64,000 nucleotides of DNA from DATKAS01 sp963733765 (GCA_963733765.1 CAVTEI010000003.1:3286001-3350000), one strand, 5' to 3'; shown: positions 36,103-45,606, numbered from the stretch's first letter. Numbers and translations are program-made. The notes: generated by a model not told the origin, from the sequence alone.

Positions 36103-36559
36103 ATGATCTACAGCTCGATCGTGAAGAGCAGGATCCGACAGAGCTTCGACCAGGTCAACAACCAACAGTGGGATGAGCTGTTGGGCTCGATCGCACCGAG
36201 TGTCCATCACCGATTTCTCGGCACGCACGCGATCGGCGGCGAACGAAACGACAGGGACACTCTGCGGCGATGGTTCGAGCGCCTCGGACGCGTCCTGCCC
36301 AATCTTCACCTCACGATCAACGACATCTGGGTGAAGGGGTGGCCGTGGGACACGATGGTGTTCGTGCAGTGGGACGGCACGGCAACACTCCTGAACGGCG
36401 GGCCGTACCGTCAACACGCCATCCATGTGATCACCCTGCGGTGGGGGAAGATCCATGCGCTCGACGTCTTCGAGGATTCACAAGCAGTCGCACGCGGCGC
36501 TCGAGGCCCAAGCGGCGGCCGGCCTCGAAGAGGCGTGCGCCCAACCGATCGTGAGCTGA
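36103..36559 (+). CDS. SnoaL/NTF2-like protein (one frameshift)
   Basis: About 151 residues. MIYSSIVKSRIRQSFDQVNN, HHRFLGTHAIGGERND, LRRWFERLGRVLPNLHLTIN and DIWVKGWPWDTMVFVQWDG make a small alpha+beta barrel of the SnoaL/NTF2-like type, used by isomerases, hydrolases and ligand-binding proteins. After EDSQAVAR one extra base (near 36500) shifts the frame; the next frame gives ALEAQAAAGLEEACAQPIVS and stop. An AGGAGG-rich ribosome site lies just before the ATG. It carries a copy of the shared box in its leader. Confidence 0.78.
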
Positions 36560-36694
36560 CGTCGTGGGTCGCGCGCGTGGCCGCAGAACAGGGCGGATGG
36601 CAGAGCGTCGACGTCGCCGCCGAGGAACTCCGCCCATCCACACGAGCTCGTCTCCCCCGACAGCACGCCGGACACGATCGCTGGATGGCAAGCG

Positions 36695-37555
36695 GTGTCC
36701 GAGAGCCTGCTGAGCGACCCGTGCTGCGCATTCCACCGGAACATGGAGATCTCCAGCCGGTATGCGTGGGCCTACAAGCTCCAGCCCGCCTGCTTCAAGT
36801 GGGCGGCGATGGCCGCGATCGCGTCACACCACGTCCGGCTGGCCCTGTTTCCGCTCCGGCTGGACACCGACCGCACTGGCTACCTCGACCTCACCCGCAG
36901 CCTTGGTCGGCGGCAGCCGCTGCTGACAACAGACGTGAACACGATCCGGGCGACGAACAACGCCATCTTCAACGACATCTTCTGGGTGCACCTGGCGTAC
37001 GTCACCGCCGATAACGGGATCGAACATCTCCGAGCGCTGCTGCGAACGGATCGCCACTATGCCCCGATCCTGTCGGGCTTCGAGGCAATCGACGCGGGAC
37101 GCCGCGTCTTGGAGGACGCGACCGCGTCAGCGGCGGCTCGAGGGACCGCGGGTGATCTCATTTGGTTGGGCAACCTCCAGCTCCTCGAGCACGAGCAGCG
37201 CGCGCTGGTGCAACCGCACTTCGATGGCCTCTCGTGCGCGTTCGCCAGGCTCATCTCGATCGGCTCGGCCACGACCTTCGAGGCACGCGGAGTGCGGCGG
37301 GAACTTGCGTACTTCACCTCGTTCTACGCCTACTCGCTGACACGAGGGATCCCGCACGCCGTTCGCGCGCAAGCGTGGCCGAGGATCACTCGCTTCGATG
37401 ACCGTTGGCGGTGGCTCGCGGCGAGCGTCGTTCCACGCTTCCGGAGATTCGATGCCGACACACGCTTGGTCGACGCCAGCCTGCGCCGCATCTCCGCGGA
37501 AGCGCGCGTCTACGCGTCGAGCCCCTGCATCCTGCCGGGCTCACCCACGAACTGA
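36695..37555 (+). CDS. Conserved protein, DUF2515-like
   Basis: A 286-residue protein, strongly conserved-looking and rich in aromatic residues: SDPCCAFHRNMEISSRYAWA, KWAAMAAIASHHVRLALFP, TDVNTIRATNNAIFNDIFWV, LQLLEHEQRALVQPHFDGLS and FDDRWRWLAASVVPRFRRFD. The pattern resembles the DUF2515 family, whose function is not known to me; assignment is from memory. GTG 36695 is the first in-frame start, but coding-like sequence begins slightly earlier, so the N-terminus may be affected by a shift in 36560-36694. Two bases separate its stop from the convergent ferritin-like gene. Confidence 0.6.
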   Translation: MSESLLSDPCCAFHRNMEISSRYAWAYKLQPACFKWAAMAAIASHHVRLALFPLRLDTDRTGYLDLTRSLGRRQPLLTTDVNTIRATNNAIFNDIFWVHLAYVTADNGIEHLRALLRTDRHYAPILSGFEAIDAGRRVLEDATASAAARGTAGDLIWLGNLQLLEHEQRALVQPHFDGLSCAFARLISIGSATTFEARGVRRELAYFTSFYAYSLTRGIPHAVRAQAWPRITRFDDRWRWLAASVVPRFRRFDADTRLVDASLRRISAEARVYASSPCILPGSPTN

Positions 37556-37557
37556 CG

Positions 37558-38091
37558 TTAGGTGTTCAGACCGGCGAGAAGGCTGAGCAGGTCATCGGCG
37601 TGCTCCTCCTCGACCGCGAGGATGCCCTCCATCATCCGACGCGTCGTGGGGTCCTTGTCACCGAGCCAGCGGATGATCTCGCCGTAGCTCTCGATCGCGA
37701 TCCGCTCGGCTACGAGGTCCTCTCGGATCATGTCTACGAGCGTCGTGCCCTCGACGTACTCGGCGTGGCTGCGGTCAGTGATGCCGGTCGGGTTGAAGTT
37801 CGGCGCGCCCCGCAGCTGTGTGATCCGCAACGCGATCTCGTCCGCGTGGCCCATCTCCTCGTTGGCATGCTGCAGGAACTCCGCGGCGACTGGACCGGCG
37901 TTCAGGCCATCGGCCATGTAGTAGTGGCGCTTGTAGCGGAGCACGCACACGATCTCTGTCGCGAGGGCCTCGTTGAGAACCTCGACCACCCGGTCTCGGT
38001 CAGCGCCGTACGACGACGTGATCGGTCCCTCTTCGATCTTCGCCCGGGCTCGTTCGCGGAGTGTCTGGATGTCGGTCAGGAAGTCAGGCAC
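37558..38091 (-). CDS. Ferritin-like / bacterioferritin-family protein
   Basis: A 177-residue four-helix-bundle protein. Helix 2 has LNEALATEIVCVLRYKRHYY, helix 3 HANEEMGHADEIALRITQL (E-x-x-H di-iron ligands), helix 4 REDLVAERIAIESYGEIIRW, and the last helix GILAVEEEHADDLLSLLAGL (E-x-x-H). These give the usual set of Glu/His ligands for a di-iron centre. The length suits bacterioferritin or Dps-like proteins, so iron storage or peroxide defence is likely. The start is GTG 38091. It is divergent from the GMC oxidoreductase, with the shared box between them. Confidence 0.85.
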   Translation of the reverse strand: MPDFLTDIQTLRERARAKIEEGPITSSYGADRDRVVEVLNEALATEIVCVLRYKRHYYMADGLNAGPVAAEFLQHANEEMGHADEIALRITQLRGAPNFNPTGITDRSHAEYVEGTTLVDMIREDLVAERIAIESYGEIIRWLGDKDPTTRRMMEGILAVEEEHADDLLSLLAGLNT

Positions 38092-38138
38092 GGCACAACG
38101 GTACCTCCGAGGAGCGGCTGCGCGGCCGGGAGAGGCGC

Positions 38139-38163
38139 ACTACGCGCCCGGGGGATTCGAGCA
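38139..38163 (+). promoter_or_regulatory. Shared 25-nt box, copy upstream of GMC oxidoreductase
   Basis: ACTACGCGCCCGGGGGATTC followed by GAGCA. It is 55 bases before the GMC start and 47 bases upstream of the divergent ferritin-like start, so it could serve either gene. Confidence 0.6.
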
Positions 38164-38218
38164 GCGCGGCCTGCCACTCATGCTCATGACCTCGCACCAA
38201 CGACGAGAGGAGCACACC

Positions 38219-39853
38219 ATGGGCTCAGCCACCGCGAAGGAAGTCAGGGAGGAACGGGGAGCCCATGACGTCGACTGGGTGATCGTGGGGTCCGGGTTCG
38301 GTGGCAGCGTGCCGGCGCTGCGTTTGGCGGAGAAGGGCTACGACGTGCTGGTGCTCGAACAGGGCCGCCGGTTCGAGGACGCCGATTTCGCCAAGACCGC
38401 GCGTGAGGTGCACAAGCTCCTGTGGCTGCCGCGGCTCGGTCTGCGGGGGATCATGGCCATCACCCCCTTCAAGCACGTGTCGGTGATCAGCGGCGTGGGC
38501 GTCGGCGGCGGGTCGCTCGTCTACGGCAACACCCTCTATGTGCCTACCGCTGACGAGTTCTTCGAGCACGAGCAGTGGGGTGCGCTCGCGGACTGGCGTG
38601 CAGTGCTGGCTCCACACTTCGCAACCGCGCAGCGGATGCTGGGCGTCACCACCTACGTCGGTGATGGTCCGAGCGAGGCGATGATGCACAAGATCGCCGC
38701 AGAGCTCGGCGTCCCAGACTCGATTCACACCACCCGGGTCGGCGTGTTCCTCGGTATGCCGGGACGGAGCGTGCCCGACCCATACTTCGACGGCGAGGGC
38801 CCGGAGCGATCCGGATGCATCCGATGCGGTCAGTGCATGCTCGGCTGCCGCTACAACGCCAAGAACACGCTCGTGAAGAACTATCTCCACCTTGCGCAGC
38901 GGCTCGGCGCGCGGGTCGATGCGGAGCGCAAGGTCATCGACATTCGGCCGCTCGGCGCCGGAGACGGAAGCAACGGCTACGCCGTGACGACTGTCCGATC
39001 AGGTCGCTGGGTCCGTCGAGAAAAGCGCACTGTGCACACCAAGGGCGTGATCGTGGCTGGGGGTGCGCTGGGCACCACGAGACTGTTGCGCACGCTCAAG
39101 GACGCCGGCGCACTCCCCATGCTCTCGGACCGCATCGGCGACCTCGTCCGCACCAACAGTGAAGCCATCGTCGCCGCGACGGCTCGTGGACGGGACATCG
39201 ACTGGACCACCGACATCGCCATCACCACCAGCGTCCATCCCGATGGACACACCCACTTCACCAACAACACCTACGGCGCTGGCGGCGACCTCCTGGGCCT
39301 CATCTTCGGGCCGATGACCGGCGGGACGGGACGGCGTCTGCAACTCCTGCGGGCCGTCCTCATGCATCCGCGGCTGTGGCTGCACCCGCGTCGGTTGAGG
39401 GGCTGGTCGAAGCGGAGCGTCCTCTTCACGGTCATGCAGAGTCTGGACTCCTCGCTCCGACTCCGCCCGTCCCGCTACACGAAGCGGCTCAACACCGAGA
39501 TAACAGATGGCACACCCCCCGCCAGCGACCTCCCGATTGCCAACCGCATCGCGACGCTTGCCGCGCAGATCATGGGCGGCGACCCGCAGTCCTCGGTGCT
39601 CGAGTCGGTGATGGGCACTTCGACAACGGCGCACGTCCTCGGCGGCGCCGTCATCGGCGCCGACCCCGACCATGGCGTCGTCGACCGGTACCACCGCGCC
39701 TTCGGCTACGAGAACCTGCTCGTCACAGACGGCTCCACCATGCCAGCGAACGTGGGGGTCAACCCGTCGCTGACGATCACGGCCATGGCCGAGGAGGCAA
39801 TGACCCACATCCCCGCCAAGGCGCAGGCAGTCGCCGTGGAGGTGTCGAGGTGA
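38219..39853 (+). CDS. GMC-type FAD-dependent oxidoreductase (cholesterol-oxidase-like)
   Basis: A 544-residue flavoenzyme. The FAD motif is WVIVGSGFGGSVPALRLAEK, then ISGVGVGGGSLVYGNTLY. A CIRCGQCMLGCRYNAKNTL cluster (near 200-218) gives four Cys in ferredoxin-like spacing. The C-terminal LVTDGSTMPANVGVNPSLTI, then AMAEEAM, is the closing GMC motif. It resembles actinobacterial ChoD-like or glucose-methanol-choline oxidases; the Cys cluster is also seen in that subgroup. The substrate is unknown. ATG 38219 follows an AGAGGAG site. A methyltransferase gene follows directly. Confidence 0.86.
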   Translation: MGSATAKEVREERGAHDVDWVIVGSGFGGSVPALRLAEKGYDVLVLEQGRRFEDADFAKTAREVHKLLWLPRLGLRGIMAITPFKHVSVISGVGVGGGSLVYGNTLYVPTADEFFEHEQWGALADWRAVLAPHFATAQRMLGVTTYVGDGPSEAMMHKIAAELGVPDSIHTTRVGVFLGMPGRSVPDPYFDGEGPERSGCIRCGQCMLGCRYNAKNTLVKNYLHLAQRLGARVDAERKVIDIRPLGAGDGSNGYAVTTVRSGRWVRREKRTVHTKGVIVAGGALGTTRLLRTLKDAGALPMLSDRIGDLVRTNSEAIVAATARGRDIDWTTDIAITTSVHPDGHTHFTNNTYGAGGDLLGLIFGPMTGGTGRRLQLLRAVLMHPRLWLHPRRLRGWSKRSVLFTVMQSLDSSLRLRPSRYTKRLNTEITDGTPPASDLPIANRIATLAAQIMGGDPQSSVLESVMGTSTTAHVLGGAVIGADPDHGVVDRYHRAFGYENLLVTDGSTMPANVGVNPSLTITAMAEEAMTHIPAKAQAVAVEVSR

Positions 39854-39930
39854 CCGATCAGCCGTACATCCGACGTCGCTGCTCACCTGCACGGTCAAGC
39901 AGAGGATCTGCAGAAGCGGGAGACTCACGG

Positions 39931-40714
39931 ATGGCCGTCGACGACGTCGCCGCCAAGGTGCGGCACTTCGACAACTGGTACGCGGCGATGGCAGAGTCAC
40001 CTCGCCGAGACGAGATCGTGCAGCGCCACCTCGGGCTCCCCGCGGGCATGCTGTCGGGCAGTCTGCTGCCGTGGGAGGGCATCGCTGAAGTCGTTGAGCT
40101 GCTGCGCCTGCAGGTACCGGCGACGCTGCTCGACCTGGCCTGTGGTCGCGGTGGCTACGGACTCGAAGTCGCCGCCCGTACGGGCGCCTCACTCATCGGA
40201 GTCGACTTCTCCGTCGAAGCGGTCCGCCAAGCCGACCACTACGCCGACTCGCTCGGCCGCGACGCTCGCTTTGTCGTCGCCGACATCGCCGCCACTGGCC
40301 TGCCCACAGCGTCGGTGGACGGGGTGATGTGCATCGACGCCGTCCACATCGTCTCGGAGCCGGCAGGCGTGTTCGGCGAGCTCCGCCGGGTGCTCCGGCC
40401 CGGCGGGCGTGCCGTGGTCAGCAACTGGGAGGCGCGGGACCGGGACAACGACGCCCTGCCTGAGTGGGTCCGCCTGAGTCGACTGTGCCGCCTGGTTCGC
40501 CGCCGCCGGGTTCATCGATATCGCCGTCCTCGAGCGGCCAGTGTGGGAGCAGAGGGAACGGGCGCTGTGGGCCGAAGCGGCCATCCTCGACTCGGCCGGA
40601 GACGACGCCGTTGCGTCGCTCCGCGACGAGGCAATCGAGGTGATGCCATACGTGGCGTTCACACGAAGAGTGCTCGCATCAGCCACCGCGCCGCCCCACG
40701 AAGTTGCGCACTGA
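39931..40714 (+). CDS. SAM-dependent methyltransferase (one frameshift)
   Basis: About 260 residues. VRHFDNWYAAMAESPRRDEI, then the SAM motif LLDLACGRGGYGLEVAART, GVDFSVEAVRQADHYADSLG and GELRRVLRPGGRAVVSNWEA. Near 40470-40490 one extra base shifts the frame; the next frame reads WFAAAGFIDIAVLERPVWEQ and VMPYVAFTRRVLAS to the stop at 40714. ATG 39931 follows a GGGAGA site; a GTG at 39850 overlapping the GMC stop is the alternative start. The target is unknown; linkage to the GMC and HD genes suggests joint action. Confidence 0.75.
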
Positions 40715-40717
40715 CCA

Positions 40718-41347
40718 GTGGGCGCGTCCGTTCTCATCGACCCACCGGCCACTGCGCTCGCAGCCGAGGTGCGGCGGCTACTCGACCAATGCGCGCCGGT
40801 CGTCGCGGCCCACAGCGAGCGCAGCTACCAGTTCGCAGCTGCGTTCGCCGCCACCGACGGCGTCGAGCTCGACGACGAGGTGCTCTACCTCGGCACGGTG
40901 CTACACGACATCGGCCTCTCCCCTGCCGGCGACGGTGACGAGCGGTTCGAGGTGCGCGGCGCCAACGTCGTGCGGGCGCTGCTGCTCGATCACGGGATGG
41001 AGCGCGACCGGGTCGCGAACATCTGGGACTGCATTGCGATGCACGCCTCCACCCCGCTCGCCCGCCACAAGAGCATCGAAACCCGTTACACCAACCGCGG
41101 CATCGCGCTTGACGTACGCGGCTCGGGTGCCGAAGCGCTCGAACCCGCGCTGGTCCGCGCGGTACTCGACCGCTGGCCGCGGCACGACTTTCCCACCGAG
41201 TTCGAGGCGGTGCTCGCTGATGAGGTGCGCGCTCATCCAGACTCGGTTCGCATGTCGTGGCTGGAATCGGTCGCCTCGGCGCACGTGCCCGGCTTCGTGC
41301 CGACCGACTTCCTCGCCGGCCTCCGCGCCACCGAAGGCTTCGCCTGA
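40718..41347 (+). CDS. HD-domain hydrolase
   Basis: A 209-residue metal-dependent phosphohydrolase-like protein. HSERSYQFAAAFA provides the first His, YLGTVLHDIGLSP the HD pair, and later IWDCIAMHASTPLARHKSIE further His ligands. This arrangement is close to cyanamide-hydratase-type HD proteins as well as nucleotide phosphohydrolases. GTG 40718 lies three bases after the methyltransferase stop, so it is the third gene of a GMC, methyltransferase, HD series. Confidence 0.8.
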   Translation: MGASVLIDPPATALAAEVRRLLDQCAPVVAAHSERSYQFAAAFAATDGVELDDEVLYLGTVLHDIGLSPAGDGDERFEVRGANVVRALLLDHGMERDRVANIWDCIAMHASTPLARHKSIETRYTNRGIALDVRGSGAEALEPALVRAVLDRWPRHDFPTEFEAVLADEVRAHPDSVRMSWLESVASAHVPGFVPTDFLAGLRATEGFA

Positions 41348-41490
41348 GAGATGGCGCGACGACCTCGTCCTCGACGGCGAGGTGTGGCTCGAGCTCTCCG
41401 ATCGCAAGGAGGTTCGCCATCGGAGCCCGCCAGTAGCATCGCTGCCAACCGTCGGCCGCTTATCGTCGGCGCGACCTGCAAAGGACCCTC

Positions 41491-42462
41491 ATGGAAATAG
41501 GCATCGCACTCGCTCCCAGTCTCGACACCCCCGAGCACATCCGGATTGCGGAGTCGCTGGGGTATTCCAAGGCCTGGTGCTTCTGTAGTCCCGCGATCTA
41601 CGTCGACACGTTCACAGTGATGGGCCTCGCGGCGACAAAGACGGAGCGGATCGGCCTCGGACCCGCGGTGATGGTGCCCCACCTTCGTCACGTCGCGGAC
41701 GCGGCCACCGCGGTCGCCACCCTTGACGCCATGGCTCCGAGTCGGGTCACAGCAGTCGTCGGATCGGGATTCTCGGCCACAGCACTTCTCAATCGGAAGT
41801 CGGTGCCATGGACGCAGGTGGAGGCCTACGTGTCCGCGATGCGCGACCTCCTCGCGGGACGGGAGATCGACTGGGACGGCACCCGTTTCGGCCTCCTCCA
41901 CACCGGCACGATGGGGATTCGGCTGCCCGTCACCGTGCCGATCTGGGTCGCCGCGCACGGTCCGAAAGGCTTCGCGGTGGCGGTTCGGATTGCCGACGGC
42001 ATCATCACGAATCCCACGCACGGGGACGAGCCCATCCCATACGAGGGCACGTTCGCCTTGCAGTTCTATGGCACCGTGCTCGACGACGGTGAACCAGCCG
42101 ACTCCCCACGAGCGCTCGCCGCCGCGGGGCCCGGCGCTGCGCTCGCGCTGCACCTTGGCCCATATGGTCCCGTCGCTGGGACAGAAGAAGAGTTGGAGTT
42201 CTCCGCGAAGCTCGCGCTCGTTCCAGAAGAGCGGAGACTGATCGAGCAACACCGCTCTCACCTCGTCGAACTCAACGACCTCGACCGCCCGTACGTGACC
42301 GAGCGGATCATCCGTCAGGGCACAATGACCGGTACCCGAGACGAGGTGAGGGCCTCACTCGACGCATTCCGCGCAACGGGAGCGTCGATGTTCCTGTACT
42401 CACCGTTCGGGCCCGACATTCCCCACGAACTCGAGACCTTCGCCTCCGCAGCCGGACTCTAA
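41491..42462 (+). CDS. LLM-class flavin/F420-dependent oxidoreductase
   Basis: A 323-residue luciferase-like TIM barrel. MEIGIALAPSLDTPEHIRIA, GLAATKTERIGLGPAVMVPH, VTAVVGSGFSATALLNRKS and PIWVAAHGPKGFAVAVRIAD are the core strands. The sequence is closer to F420-dependent than to FMN-dependent members, which suits an actinobacterium. The substrate is unknown. ATG 41491 is preceded by GGACCCTC without a strong ribosome site. It ends with TAA immediately before a peptidase remnant. Confidence 0.83.
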   Translation: MEIGIALAPSLDTPEHIRIAESLGYSKAWCFCSPAIYVDTFTVMGLAATKTERIGLGPAVMVPHLRHVADAATAVATLDAMAPSRVTAVVGSGFSATALLNRKSVPWTQVEAYVSAMRDLLAGREIDWDGTRFGLLHTGTMGIRLPVTVPIWVAAHGPKGFAVAVRIADGIITNPTHGDEPIPYEGTFALQFYGTVLDDGEPADSPRALAAAGPGAALALHLGPYGPVAGTEEELEFSAKLALVPEERRLIEQHRSHLVELNDLDRPYVTERIIRQGTMTGTRDEVRASLDAFRATGASMFLYSPFGPDIPHELETFASAAGL

Positions 42463-42954
42463 ATGCCGCTGTCATCTCAGGACATGCTCGCCTCGGGCAA
42501 CTATGCCCGCTTCGTCTACGACGGCGACGGCAGCGACCACGGAGTCGCCGGACCCAACGGCTCCGACATCGTCGAGCAGGTGTTGAAGGATCACTGGGAC
42601 AGCGAGGGACTCGCCTACGAGACCATTCCGTTTGACGGGCGCTCCGACTACGACGCCTTCACCCAGGGGGGGATTCCGGCCGGCGGCATCTTCGCCGGCG
42701 CCGATGTCATCAAGCAGGCGTACCAGGTAGCGCTGTACGGAGGCACTGCCGGCGATCAATTCGACCCGTGCGATCACCCGCTGTGCGACACGTTGTCCAA
42801 CATCAGTGAGGACGGGCTCGACGAGCACAGTGACGCCGCGGTCCACGCCATCCTCACGTTCGCGCAGACCAACTCCGCCGTGAACGGCACGAGCAAGGGG
42901 TCGACGTCATCGACGAAGCCCTGGGACTGGCACGGCGACCACCAAGTGCGGTAG
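42463..42954 (+). pseudogene. C-terminal remnant of an M28-family zinc peptidase
   Basis: Residues such as DMLASGNYARFVYDGDGSDH, EQVLKDHWDSEGLAYETIPF, GRSDYDAFTQGGIPAGGIFA and LCDTLSNISEDGLDEHSD match the last third of M28 aminopeptidases, including the substrate-side D-Y-x-F/F-x-x-x-G-I-P segment. The N-terminal signal peptide, protease-associated domain and first zinc ligands are missing, and the open frame begins directly after the stop of the LLM gene. It probably is an inactive fragment left by a deletion or a misassembly. Confidence 0.7.
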
Positions 42955-42963
42955 CCGCAACCA

Positions 42964-42983
42964 ACGCATTGGGCCCAATGCGT
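42964..42983. terminator. Perfect 20-bp palindrome
   Basis: ACGCATTGGG and its exact complement, 9 bases after the peptidase remnant's stop. It could be a terminator hairpin with a tight loop, though no T-run follows, or a protein-binding site. Confidence 0.4.
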
Positions 42984-43058
42984 GAGTCCATCTTGGGGGC
43001 TCCCCTGCGCTTCTCGGCTTGACCGGGGAGGTTGGCCGCGCGGTCATAGGCTGGCCTA

Positions 43059-43808
43059 GTGGCGGGGTGGCTACGCCGGCATCCGATCCTGCTGTTCGCT
43101 GCCCTCATCGTCGCGCTGTTCGTCGGCGGGATTGTGCTGGCCATCATCGCTGCCGAGTACGACCATCCGCCGTGGCCGAAGCTGAGCGACGCTGGCGTGA
43201 CCGTGGCGGTTGTGTCGGTGGCGGGAGCCTTGGTGACGGCGTCGTTCCGGGCAGTGGATCGCGCTCGCGCCCGGGAGGACCTGCTGCGCCGGGTGCTGCA
43301 CGAGGTGCTCATCGTTTACGCCCAGATAAAAGGGGCCCGCCGCACTCTGGAGGGGCTCGGGATGAGCCGACTCAGCGAACAGGCCCACATCGATGCCGGT
43401 CAAGCCGAAAGTATTGGCGACCAACTCGCGGCGCTGATGCAGGCGCAGCTCGCCTTGGAAACGATGGCCCTCGAGCTTGAGGAATCCGGGCTGCCAGCCG
43501 GGCTCGTCCCCGTGATCACCGTCGAGCTGTGGCGGATCGCCAACTGGCTGAACAGCGAGCTGGTGGACAAATGGCAGAAGCACGGCGACAGCATCCGGGC
43601 TGGTGTGGGCAAGTTGACCGTCGAGCAGCTCGGGCTTGCCGCGCTGGTGGAGACCAACACGTTCCGGGCCGCGGTGTCGGACCGGATCGAGAGGATCGTC
43701 GAGGCGCTGCATCGCGAGCTCTTTGGGGCGCCCTCGGCGGCCGAGAAGAGCGCACGCAAGGCTGGTCAGGAGATACGGGCACCCGGCCGTCGCCAAGGCG
43801 ATGCCTGA
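43059..43808 (+). CDS. Membrane protein with cytoplasmic helical domain
   Basis: A 249-residue protein of unknown family. Two membrane helices lie near 8-32 (ILLFAALIVALFVGGIVLAI) and 45-63 (AGVTVAVVSVAGALVTASF). The rest is helical (LLRRVLHEVLIVYAQIKGAR, ESIGDQLAALMQAQLALETM, VELWRIANWLNSELVDKW). The start is GTG 43059. No catalytic motif is visible. It stands alone between the peptidase remnant and a SnoaL-like gene. Confidence 0.6.
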   Translation: MAGWLRRHPILLFAALIVALFVGGIVLAIIAAEYDHPPWPKLSDAGVTVAVVSVAGALVTASFRAVDRARAREDLLRRVLHEVLIVYAQIKGARRTLEGLGMSRLSEQAHIDAGQAESIGDQLAALMQAQLALETMALELEESGLPAGLVPVITVELWRIANWLNSELVDKWQKHGDSIRAGVGKLTVEQLGLAALVETNTFRAAVSDRIERIVEALHRELFGAPSAAEKSARKAGQEIRAPGRRQGDA

Positions 43809-44083
43809 AAGGAAGCGCGCTATCCGAGGGCGGCGACAGCCGGCATGATCGACTCGACGCGCGACGGTTCAGAGACGCACGAGCACCAACGCAGCGGCGA
43901 GCAGGACCGAGAAGGCGATGCGTGCGACGGCCGCGGCGCGCAGGGATCCGGATCGTCTCTCGCGTGAGGAGGCCGGGCCCGCATGTCGTCGTGACCGTCA
44001 AGCATGAAGTGCTCTCCGTTCGCCGTCTTCCCGCTCACGTACATCGGGTCAGGCAGTTCGACGTCGGTGTGTACGGTCTGGTG

Positions 44084-44455
44084 ATGGACGCACCGGAACT
44101 GGATCAGCTCGCCGAGCGGCTCTTTGCGGCCTTCGTGGCCCACGACCTCGACCTGGTGGAGTCGATGATGACACCGGACGCCACAATGAGCCAGAACGGT
44201 GCGGGCGGCAGCTTCGCGCGCGCACGCTCGATGCTCGAGGGGATCAGCTCGGTGTTGGGCAATCACCGTTACGAGGACGTGCGCCGGGTCATCGGTGATC
44301 ACGCCGTAGTCGAGGAGCACCGAGTCGTGTCCACGACACCGACCGGTCACGCCGTGAACCTCGCCGCGTGCGTGGTGGTGCGCGTGAACGATGCCGGGTT
44401 GATCACCTCACTCGACGAGTACCTCGACCTATCAACGTTCCCGGCACCCGGCTGA
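44084..44455 (+). CDS. SnoaL-like/NTF2-fold protein
   Basis: A 123-residue protein. LDQLAERLFAAFVAHDLDLV, MMTPDATMSQNGAGG, YEDVRRVIGDHAVVEEHRVV and VVVRVNDAGLITSLDEYLDL match the SnoaL-like fold, with a closing YLDLS motif. It would bind or transform a small hydrophobic molecule. The start is ATG 44084 (GTG 44081 possible). It is 31 bases before the carboxynorspermidine decarboxylase gene, so it may be in the same transcript. Confidence 0.75.
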   Translation: MDAPELDQLAERLFAAFVAHDLDLVESMMTPDATMSQNGAGGSFARARSMLEGISSVLGNHRYEDVRRVIGDHAVVEEHRVVSTTPTGHAVNLAACVVVRVNDAGLITSLDEYLDLSTFPAPG

Positions 44456-44486
44456 CGGATTTCCCGTCCCCATCGAGAAGCTGCGC

Positions 44487-45594
44487 ATGACCCTTCGCAC
44501 GCCTTACTACTTGATCGACGAGCGCCGCCTCCAGCAGAACCTGGAGGTCGTCGAGCCGCGTCCGTGTCGACTCCGGCGCCAAGTGCGTGCTCGCCCTGAA
44601 GTGCTTCTCCACCTGGGGTGTGTTCGGGTTGATGAGCCGGTACCTCGACGGCACGACGAGCAGCTCGCTGTACGAGGCGCGCCTCGGCCGCGAGCAGTTG
44701 GGCAAGGAGGTGCACGCATACAGCGTCGCCTGGGATGCCGATGAGGTCGCCGCCGTCGCCGAGGTCGCCGACAAGGTGATCTTCAACTCGGTGGCGCAGC
44801 TGCAGCGGCACCATGACGCGGTCGGTGGCCTGCCGGTCGGCGCTGCGCGTCAACCCCGGCATCAGCTACTCGCCCTTCGACCTCGCCGACCCGGCGCGCA
44901 AGCATTCGCGTCTCGGCGTCACCGACGACGCCGAGCTGCGCGAGGTCGCCGCCGACCTCAGCGGTCTCATGTTCCACTTCAACTGCGAGAACGAGGACTT
45001 CGACGCGCTCGCGACGGCGGTCAACCTGATCGCCGAGCGCTACGGATCGATCCTCGACCGGATGCAGTGGATCAGCCTCGGTGGCGGCATCTCCTTCACG
45101 ACCCCCGGCTATCCGATCGAGCGCTTCTGCTCGATGCTGCGCGACGTCGCCGACCGCTTCGGGGTGCAGATCTACCTCGAGCCGGGCGAGGCGTGCGATC
45201 ACCGGCACCGCCGAGCTCGTCACGACGGTGCTCGACGTGGTGCACAACGAGGTCGAGGTCGCCGTCGTCGACGCCTCGATCGAGGCGCACATGCTCGACC
45301 ATCTCATCTACGGCACTCATCCGCGGGTCGAGCGCGCCGGCCGCCGGCCATCACGCGGTCACGATCGCCGGGCGCACGTGCCTCGCCGGCGACGTGTTCG
45401 GCGAGTACAGCCTCGAGGCCCCGCTCGAGGTGGGCGACGAGGTGCGGTTCGCCGACGCCGCCGGCTACACGATGGTCAAGACCACGTGGTTCAACGGGCT
45501 GCGGATGCCGTCGATCGTCGTCCGCCGGCTGGACGGCGTCGTCGAGGTCGTCCGCGAGTTCGGGTACGACGACTTCAAGCGCAGCTTGTCGTAA
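44487..45594 (+). CDS. nspC: Carboxynorspermidine decarboxylase (four frameshifts)
   Basis: PLP-dependent decarboxylase of the alanine-racemase fold that forms norspermidine or spermidine from the carboxy precursor. Across four frames one protein can be read: TPYYLIDERRLQQNLEVV, ALKCFSTWGVFGLMSRYLDG (PLP Lys in LKCF), TSSSLYEARLGREQ, LRVNPGISYSPFDLADPA, FHFNCENEDFDAL, WISLGGGISFT, FGVQIYLEPGEA, then AGDVFGEYSLEAPLEVGDEV. Single extra bases at about 44556, 44842, 45194 and 45341 account for all shifts. The gene precedes its pathway partner by 12 bases with an AAGGAGGTGA ribosome site. Uncommon in actinobacteria as far as I know. Confidence 0.82.
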
Positions 45595-45606
45595 GGAGGT
45601 GAGACG

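Noticed and set aside
43869..44044. Possible small minus-strand protein ending in a membrane helix (SVLLAAALVLVRL)
   Set aside because: It needs a -1 or +2 shift to join a start to the hydrophobic end, unlike the +1 errors elsewhere, and has no ribosome site.
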